DNA of 64,000 nucleotides. Source: Pseudonocardia sp. MH-G8 (GTDB lineage Bacteria > Actinomycetota > Actinomycetes > Mycobacteriales > Pseudonocardiaceae). Position numbers and translations under genes: made by a program. The notes beneath the pieces were generated by a model, which saw nothing but the letters and a program-made list of their open reading frames with translations, did not search any database and was not told where the DNA came from. Positions 58,738-64,000 of this stretch are shown here, in pieces. The stretch lies in the NCBI RefSeq assembly GCF_002262885.1, contig NZ_NKYF01000005.1, forward strand, positions 124,001 to 188,000, given 5' to 3'. How positions within the stretch are numbered: the stretch's first letter is position 1; every line of letters starts with the position of its first letter.

Positions 58738-59915
58738 TGTCGCAGGAAGCGGGCGGCGGCCTCGGCGTAGACGTGGGCGCAACCGACGATGTCGGCCACC
58801 TCCACGAACTCGTCCACCTGGTGGGCGATCCACTTGCCGCCTGGCCCGTAGACGACCGTGGGGATACCGGCGTCGCGGGTGAGGATCGTGCCGTCGGTGG
58901 CGCCGGGTACCCCGCCGTAGCGGGCGGGCTCCCCGAGCACGGCCTCGTGGGCGCCGGCGAGCGCGGTCACCAGCGGGTGGTCCTGCGGGATGTCGACGCA
59001 GGGGCGGTCGTCGACGACGGACACCTCGGACGTCACCCCGTCCGGCGCGCCGGCCTCGGTCGCCAGCTCGTGGACCCGCGCCACGAGCGCGGCGTGGTCG
59101 ACTCCCGGAACCGTGCGGACGTCGACCGCGACGGTGGCCCGCGCGGGGATGACGTTGATCTGTTCGAGCGAGCCGGCGTCGCTCACGGTGGGTGTCACGT
59201 ACACCGCGCCGAGGTGCTCGTGCGCCGGGTGCGCCGCCTGCAGCCGTTCCTGCAGGTCGGCGAGCGCCACGAGCAGCCGCCCGAGCGCCGGCAGCGGGTT
59301 GCGGCCGTGCTGGGGCATCGCGCCGTGCGCCATCGCGCCGTGGAGGTCGACGCGGATCCGCACGGCGCCCTTGGCCGACGTGCAGATTTCGCCCTCCTCG
59401 GGCTCGCAGATGATCGCGCCGTGGACGCCGCGGGCGAGCTCGGTGCCGGCGAAGTGCTTGGCGCCGAGCATCATCCCCTCCTCGTCGACGAGCGCGCACA
59501 CGAGCACCCGGCCCGGGAACGGGCCGGCCACCTGCAGCGCGCGCACGCCGTGCAGCATCGCCGCGACGCCGGACTTCATGTCCGCCGCGCCGCGCCCGTA
59601 CAGCCGTCCGCCGCGGATCTCGCCGCCGTAGGGCTCGACGCTCCAGCGATCGGGATCGCCTTCGGTGACGACGTCGGTGTGGCCCTCGAACGCCAGCGTG
59701 CGCCCCGGCCCGCCGCCGCCCTCCACCACGGCGACGACGTTCGGCCGCCCCGGCGCCACCTCGGTGACCTGCGGGTCCCAGCCGAACGACCGCATCGTCT
59801 GGGCCACCAGCGCCGCGGCGGGCGCCTCCCGGGCCCCGTCCTCGTTCACCGTGCGCAGCCGCACCAGGTCGCGGGTCAGCGCGACGACGGCCTCCTCGTC
59901 GACGGGGTACGTCAC
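58734..59915 (-). CDS. M20-family metallopeptidase (ArgE/DapE/CPG2-like)
   Basis: A 393-aa zinc amidohydrolase. Metal site residues are His79 (FEGHTDVV), Asp112 (RGAADMKSG), Glu145/Glu146 (ALVDEEGM) and a later His (WIAHQVDEF). The dimerisation lid lies between residues ~175 and 285. It hydrolyses N-acyl amino acids or peptides. Its ATG is 4 bp inside the ABC ATPase stop region (59912-59915 overlap), so it is co-translated. It lies in one operon with the peptide-type ABC importer and the cysteine hydrolase, implying processing of an imported peptide or acylated amino acid. Confidence 0.93.
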   Translation of the reverse strand: MTYPVDEEAVVALTRDLVRLRTVNEDGAREAPAAALVAQTMRSFGWDPQVTEVAPGRPNVVAVVEGGGGPGRTLAFEGHTDVVTEGDPDRWSVEPYGGEIRGGRLYGRGAADMKSGVAAMLHGVRALQVAGPFPGRVLVCALVDEEGMMLGAKHFAGTELARGVHGAIICEPEEGEICTSAKGAVRIRVDLHGAMAHGAMPQHGRNPLPALGRLLVALADLQERLQAAHPAHEHLGAVYVTPTVSDAGSLEQINVIPARATVAVDVRTVPGVDHAALVARVHELATEAGAPDGVTSEVSVVDDRPCVDIPQDHPLVTALAGAHEAVLGEPARYGGVPGATDGTILTRDAGIPTVVYGPGGKWIAHQVDEFVEVADIVGCAHVYAEAAARFLRQ

Positions 59916-61825
59916 GCGGGTTCCTCCCGAACGCCGTGGGCCAGGTCGAAGGTGGTGCGGCCGTCGAGAGCCCCGCGGATCGTGGGGACGGCGGCGACGA
60001 GCCGCTGCGTGTAGGGGTGCTCGGGGGCGTCCGCGACCCGCGCCGACGGCCCGAGCTCGACCAGCTCGCCACCGTGCAGCACCGCGATCGTGTCGCAGAC
60101 GTGGCGCACCACCGACAGGTCGTGCGAGACGAACACGAGCGTGAGGCGGAACCGTTCGACGAGGTCGGCGAGCAGGTTGAGGATCTGCGCGCGCACCGAC
60201 ACGTCCAGGGCGCTCACCGGTTCGTCGGCCACCAGCACCGACGGTCGCGGCGCCAGCGCCCGGGCGATCGAGATGCGCTGGCGCTGCCCGCCGGAGAACT
60301 GGTGCGGGTAGCGGTCGCCCGCGTCAGCGGGCAGACCCACGGCGTCGAGGAGCTCCGACACCCGCCCGCGCACGTCCGGCTCCCGGCGTCCGGCCAGCGG
60401 CTCGGCGACGATGTCGCGCACCCGCATCCGCGGGTCGAGCGAGCCCATCGGGTCCTGGAACACCACCTGCAACTGCTCACGCAGGAACCCGAGGCGCCGC
60501 TCCGGCTGCCCGCCGACGTCGCGGCCGTCGAACGTGATCGTGCCGGAGCTGGGGGAGTCCAGCCCCGCGAGCAGCCGGATCAGCGTGGACTTGCCCGACC
60601 CGGACTCGCCGACCAGCCCGAACCGCTGCCCCGCCGCGACGTCGAACGACACCCCGCGCAGCGCGTGCACCGGCGGCGCGGCCTGCGTGAGCGAGGTGCG
60701 CGGCCGGCGGTAGGACCGCTGCAGATCGCGAACGGCGATGAGCGGCTCGCCCGGGCGCTCGCCCGGCTCCCCGAGTTCAGGAAAGCCACCTTCATGAACC
60801 TGCAGGGCAGGAATGTGGCTTTCCTGAACCGGGGCGGGTGGGGGCGCGGACGCCACCGGGTGGTGGCACGCGTAGCCGCCTTCCGCTTCCGCGCTCCACC
60901 CTGGGAGCACCGCGCAGTCCGCCGCCGCGTTCGGGCAGCGGGTGCGGAACACGCAGCCGTCGGGGAAGCGGCCCGCCGCCGGCACCGCGCCGGGGATCGT
61001 GCGCAGCCGCCCGTCGCTGCCGGAACCGGCCAGGTCGGACGCGGCGAGCAGCCCCTGCGTGTAGGGGTGGCGCGGTCGCGTGAACACCTCGCGAACCGGC
61101 CCGGACTCCACGATCCGCCCGCCGTACATCACCAGGACGCGCTCGCACACCGTGGCGACGACCGCGAGGTCGTGGGTGATGAACAGCAGGGCGGCGTCGC
61201 GCGCGGCCACCCCGGCGAGGACGAGGTCCAGCACCTGGGCCTGCACCGTGACGTCCAGCGCGGTGGTGGGCTCGTCGGCGAGCAGCACCGACGGGCCGTT
61301 GGCCAGCGCGATCGCGATCATGACGCGCTGGCGCTGGCCGCCGGAGAGCTGGTGCGGGTAAGCGCGCGCGAGCCGTTCCGGTTCGGGGAGCTGGACGCTC
61401 TCGAGCAGTGTCACGGCGGCGGCCCGTGCGCGGCGGCGGTCGGGCTGGGTACCGTGCAGCAGCATCACCTCGGCGACCTGGTCGCCCACCCGCATCGACG
61501 GGTTGAGCGCCGACATCGGCTCCTGGAAGACCATCGTCATCGCGGCGCCGCGGACGGTGGCCAGCCGTGCCTCGGGCGCGGCCACCAGGTCGTCGTCGAT
61601 CCCCGCCAGCCGCACCGAGCCGGTGGCGCGCACGCCCTCGGGCAGCAGGCCCATCAGCGCGAGCGCGGTGAGCGACTTGCCCGAGCCGGACTCGCCGATC
61701 AGGCCCACCCGCTCGCCGCGGGCGAGGGTGAACGACACGTCGGATACCAGGCGCAGGTCGGCCGTGCCGATGTGGAGGTCCTCGACCCGCAGCACCTCGG
61801 CCGCCTTCGTCAACGCCCGGGTCAC
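59912..61825 (-). CDS. Fused DppD-DppF-type ABC ATPase with a palindrome-encoded linker
   Basis: A 637-aa protein with two ABC ATPase modules that are usually two genes. Module 1: GLIGESGSGKSLTALALMGL (Walker A), HQLSGGQRQRVMIAIALANG, SVLLADEPTTALDV, and a Cys-rich loop DGCVFRTRCPNAAADCAV. Module 2: GLVGESGSGKSTLIRLLAGL, HQFSGGQRQRISIARALAPR, SVLVADEPVSALDV. GTG 61825 overlaps the upstream permease stop. The linker between modules (VQESHIPALQVHEGGFPEL) is encoded by the R4 palindrome at 60775-60829, in frame. No internal start or second ribosome site was found. Confidence 0.92.
   Translation of the reverse strand: MTRALTKAAEVLRVEDLHIGTADLRLVSDVSFTLARGERVGLIGESGSGKSLTALALMGLLPEGVRATGSVRLAGIDDDLVAAPEARLATVRGAAMTMVFQEPMSALNPSMRVGDQVAEVMLLHGTQPDRRRARAAAVTLLESVQLPEPERLARAYPHQLSGGQRQRVMIAIALANGPSVLLADEPTTALDVTVQAQVLDLVLAGVAARDAALLFITHDLAVVATVCERVLVMYGGRIVESGPVREVFTRPRHPYTQGLLAASDLAGSGSDGRLRTIPGAVPAAGRFPDGCVFRTRCPNAAADCAVLPGWSAEAEGGYACHHPVASAPPPAPVQESHIPALQVHEGGFPELGEPGERPGEPLIAVRDLQRSYRRPRTSLTQAAPPVHALRGVSFDVAAGQRFGLVGESGSGKSTLIRLLAGLDSPSSGTITFDGRDVGGQPERRLGFLREQLQVVFQDPMGSLDPRMRVRDIVAEPLAGRREPDVRGRVSELLDAVGLPADAGDRYPHQFSGGQRQRISIARALAPRPSVLVADEPVSALDVSVRAQILNLLADLVERFRLTLVFVSHDLSVVRHVCDTIAVLHGGELVELGPSARVADAPEHPYTQRLVAAVPTIRGALDGRTTFDLAHGVREEPA
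60775..60829. repeat. R4 palindrome inside the ABC ATPase gene
   Basis: GTTCAGGAAAGCCACCTTCA(TG) (60775-60796) and the complement at 60808-60829 pair over 22 bp with two mismatches; the loop AACCTGCAGGG equals that at 58043-58053. It is 55 bp and keeps frame, encoding 18-19 residues of the inter-domain linker. The copy at 58018-58078 lies 2.7 kb away. Confidence 0.92.
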
Positions 61826-62637
61826 CGCTGGTCCACCAGCCTCGGGTCGAACCGGTCGCGCAGGCCGTCGCCGAGCAGGGTGAAGCCGAGCACGGCGAGC
61901 GCGATGGCCAGGCCGGGCCAGAGCGCGAGCTCCGGGGTCGTGTAGAGCAGCTGTTGGGACTCCTGCAGCATTCGCCCCCACGACGGCGTGGGCGGGCGGG
62001 TGCCGAAGCCGAGGAACGACAGCGCGGCCTCGGCGAGCACGGCGATGGCGAACGACACCGACGACTGCACCAGCAGCAACCCGGCGATGTTGGGCAGGAC
62101 GTGCCGGGCGGCGATCGCGGCGGGCGGGCGGCCCGCGGCCCGCGCGGCGAGCACGTACTCGGTGGTGAGCACCTGCAGCGCCGCGCCGCGGGCCAGCCGG
62201 GCGAACGACGGCGCGGTCGCGATCCCGATCGCGACCATCGCCGTGAGCGTGCTCGGCCCGTAAACGGCCCCGAACATGATCGCGAGCAGCAGTGCGGGGA
62301 ATGCGAGCACCAGGTCGCTGGTGCGCATCAACAGCTCGCCCAGCCACCGCGGGCCCATCGCGGCGAGGACCCCGAGCGGGGTGCCGACGACCCCGGCCAG
62401 CCCGACCGCGACCACCCCCACGAACAGCGTGGTGCGCGCCCCGACCAGCAGCTGGCTCACCACGTCGCGGCCGAACACGTCGGTGCCCAGCCAGTGCGCG
62501 AGGCTCGGCGGGGCGATCCGCGTGGTCGGGTCGACCTGCACGGCGTCGTACGGCGTCCAGACGAACGACACCAGCGCCGCGGCCACCACCACGCCCACGA
62601 GCACCGCGCCCGCCGTCAGGCTCGCCGGGCGCTTCAT
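61822..62637 (-). CDS. Oligopeptide-type ABC permease (DppC/NikC)
   Basis: A 271-aa permease. LAHWLGTDVFGRDVVSQLLV at the periplasmic N-terminal loop and the EAA-loop equivalent VLAARAAGRPPAAIAARHVLP near residue 160 are typical; FGTRPPTPSWGRMLQESQQL and the terminal GDGLRDRFDPRL are DppC features. The ATG at 62637 overlaps the upstream permease stop (ATGA). It pairs with the DppB-type permease. Confidence 0.94.
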   Translation of the reverse strand: MKRPASLTAGAVLVGVVVAAALVSFVWTPYDAVQVDPTTRIAPPSLAHWLGTDVFGRDVVSQLLVGARTTLFVGVVAVGLAGVVGTPLGVLAAMGPRWLGELLMRTSDLVLAFPALLLAIMFGAVYGPSTLTAMVAIGIATAPSFARLARGAALQVLTTEYVLAARAAGRPPAAIAARHVLPNIAGLLLVQSSVSFAIAVLAEAALSFLGFGTRPPTPSWGRMLQESQQLLYTTPELALWPGLAIALAVLGFTLLGDGLRDRFDPRLVDQR

Positions 62638-63581
62638 GCGGCTCTCCGCAGGCGCGGGTCGAGCACCGTGTAGGCCACGTCGACCAGGAAGTTGACCACC
62701 AGCACGGCCAGCACCAGCACGATCACCACGCCCTGCACGAGCAGCAGGTCGCGGTTGGCCACGCCGTCGAGCAGCAGGCTGCCCAGCCCGGGGATCACGA
62801 ACACCCGCTCGACGACCACCGCGCCGATCAGCAGCGTGGCCAGCTGCAGGCCCAGCACCGTGACGACCGGGATCGCCGCGTTGCGCAGCCCGTGGCGCAC
62901 CAGGGCCCGGCCCGGGGTGAGCCCCTTCGAGCGCGCGGTGCGCAGGTAGTCCTCGCGCAGCACGTCGAGCACCGCGGAGCGGACGTAGCGGGTGAGCACG
63001 GCGCCCTGCACCAGCCCGAGCGCGAGCGCCGGCAGGACCAGCTTGCTCAGGAACGCGGCCGGGTCCTGCGCGGGCGGTGTCCACCCGCCGGAGGGGAACC
63101 AGCCCAGCTGCACCGCGAACACCGTGACCAGCAGGATGCCGGCCAGGAAGCTCGGCACGGCCACGCCGACCTGGCTGAACGCCGAGATCACGGTGCCGCT
63201 CACGCGCCTGTGCCGGACGGCGGCGAGCACCCCCATCGGCAGCGCCACCACCAGCGCGACGGCCATGCCCGACAGCACCAGCCAGGCCGTCACCAGCAGG
63301 CGGTCGAGGACCTGCGGGCCGATGTCGAGCTGGGTGACGTAGGAGCGCCCGAAATCGCCCACCGGGAGCCCGCTCACCCAGTCCAGGTACTGGACGACGA
63401 GCGGGCGGTCCGTGCCGAACGCCGCGCGGGTGGCCGCCACGGCCTCCTCGGTGGCGTTCAGGCCCAGCGCCACCCGGGCCGGGTCGCCGGGCAGCACCGT
63501 CATGAACGCGAACACGACCACTGAGGCCACCACGAGGCCGGCGACGAACACGGCCGCGCGACGGAGGAGCTGCAGCAGCAC
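62634..63581 (-). CDS. Oligopeptide-type ABC permease (DppB/NikB)
   Basis: A 315-aa permease. VFAFMTVLPGDPARVALGLN near the N terminus, GALRHGLRNAAIPVVTVLGL-type (ALVRHGLRNAAIPVVTVLGL) EAA loop, and RDLLLVQGVVIVLVLAVLVV near the C terminus match DppB. It begins 2 bp after the binding-protein stop. The operon order is binding protein, DppB, DppC, fused DppDF, M20 peptidase, cysteine hydrolase. Confidence 0.95.
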   Translation of the reverse strand: MLLQLLRRAAVFVAGLVVASVVVFAFMTVLPGDPARVALGLNATEEAVAATRAAFGTDRPLVVQYLDWVSGLPVGDFGRSYVTQLDIGPQVLDRLLVTAWLVLSGMAVALVVALPMGVLAAVRHRRVSGTVISAFSQVGVAVPSFLAGILLVTVFAVQLGWFPSGGWTPPAQDPAAFLSKLVLPALALGLVQGAVLTRYVRSAVLDVLREDYLRTARSKGLTPGRALVRHGLRNAAIPVVTVLGLQLATLLIGAVVVERVFVIPGLGSLLLDGVANRDLLLVQGVVIVLVLAVLVVNFLVDVAYTVLDPRLRRAA

Positions 63582-63583
63582 GG

Positions 63584-64000
63584 CTACGCGCGGGAGAGCG
63601 CGGTGAGGTCGAGCGACTCGCCGATGCGGTTCTCCGGCAGCCCTCGCACGTCCGCGTCGGCGACGATCAGGTTCGGCAGCAGGAACAGCCAGTCGGCGGC
63701 CGCGTCCTCGGCGATCAGCCGCCCCACCGACTGCAGGGCGCTGACCTGCTGTTCCTGGGTGCCCTGCTCGGACTCCGCGAGCAGGCGCTGCACCTCCGGG
63801 TTGTCGTAGCGCCAGTAGTACCCGGGGTTGCCGAAGGTGCGGATGTCGCGGGGCTCGACGTGGCTGACGATCGACAGGTCGTAGTCGGCGTTCGTCAGCA
63901 CCTCCTCGAGCCAGCGGGCGGGGAACTCCAACGGCTCGATCTGCGTGGTGATCCCGACCGCGGAGAGCTGGCTCTGCACCACCTGCGCGGCCGCGACGGC
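63584..64000 (-). CDS. Oligopeptide-type ABC substrate-binding protein, C-terminal part
   Basis: The last 138 residues of an SBP_bac_5 protein, open to the right edge, so the start is outside the window. VVQSQLSAVGITTQIEPLEF and DYDLSIVSHVEPRDIRTFGN, then RYDNPEVQRLLAESEQGTQE are typical of family-5 dipeptide/nickel-type receptors. Downstream genes encode its permeases, fused ATPase and two hydrolases, so the ligand is probably a peptide, N-acyl amino acid or amide. Confidence 0.88.
   Translation of the reverse strand, partial: AVAAAQVVQSQLSAVGITTQIEPLEFPARWLEEVLTNADYDLSIVSHVEPRDIRTFGNPGYYWRYDNPEVQRLLAESEQGTQEQQVSALQSVGRLIAEDAAADWLFLLPNLIVADADVRGLPENRIGESLDLTALSRA

Noticed and set aside
60720..60840. 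A separate start for the second ABC module
   Set aside because: No in-frame start with a ribosome site was found between modules, and the frame runs through the palindrome without a stop; a fusion is the simpler reading.
61826..62347. Upstream extension of the ABC ATPase frame
   Set aside because: It overlaps the DppC-type permease antiparallel in frame terms and encodes Arg-rich sequence; the GTGA junction at 61822-61825 is the natural start.

Overview
The window reads as chromosome of a very high-GC actinobacterium, most likely a Pseudonocardia-type member of the Pseudonocardiales. Supporting signs are the strong third-position G/C bias, many GTG starts, several leaderless promoters (TANNNT box 6-8 nt before the start codon), a SigC-type ECF sigma factor, an EchA6-like protein and an SodA resembling the mycobacterial enzyme. 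The organism name is inference. I see no rRNA, tRNA, CRISPR array, prophage, transposase or plasmid gene.

Layout. 1-2614: end of a YtfR/YtfT/YjfF-type sugar ABC importer (5' end outside the window). 2624-6633: DUF1348, flavin-binding and VOC proteins, divergent from a CGNR zinc-finger regulator and an MFS exporter, with a periodic operator array between them. 6655-8289: phosphate transporter and its DUF47 partner. 8535-12457: small secreted protein, MFS exporters and a hexapeptide-repeat protein. 12573-15197: SigC-like sigma factor opposite a membrane anti-sigma-like protein, MauE-like and DsbA-like redox proteins. 15265-23440: PEP mutase-like enzyme, GH43 glycosidase, NYN-LOTUS protein, lipid-kinase-like protein, cold-shock protein, RpiR regulator, USP, TIM-barrel isomerase and two small novel proteins. 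23785-36111: a sugar-acid region with GMC oxidoreductase, LacI regulator, UxuB, UxaC, Gfo/Idh oxidoreductase and a CUT1 sugar ABC importer plus DUF624. 36185-44631: Hsp100 ATPase, EchA6-like protein, flavin reductase, SOD, LysR, MFS, acetyl esterase and STAS protein. 44489-51168: DoxX protein, tricarballylate dehydrogenase with a complete TctCBA transporter, and an MFS exporter facing a LysR gene. 52281-57940: DUF1707 protein, patatin, FecCD-type uptake system and methyltransferase. 58174-64000: cysteine hydrolase, M20 peptidase and an oligopeptide-type ABC importer (3' part; the binding protein runs off the right edge).

How genes work together. The LacI protein probably controls itself, uxuB and the Gfo/Idh-uxaC operon: matching CTGCAA-N4-TTGCAR palindromes lie at 25562-25577 and 32070-32085. 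TcuA and TctCBA form a plausible tricarballylate uptake and oxidation unit. The most unusual feature is a set of long perfect or near-perfect intergenic palindromes. Several occur as sequence-matched pairs within a few to about 7 kb, and one copy is embedded in frame in the linker of a fused two-domain ABC ATPase.
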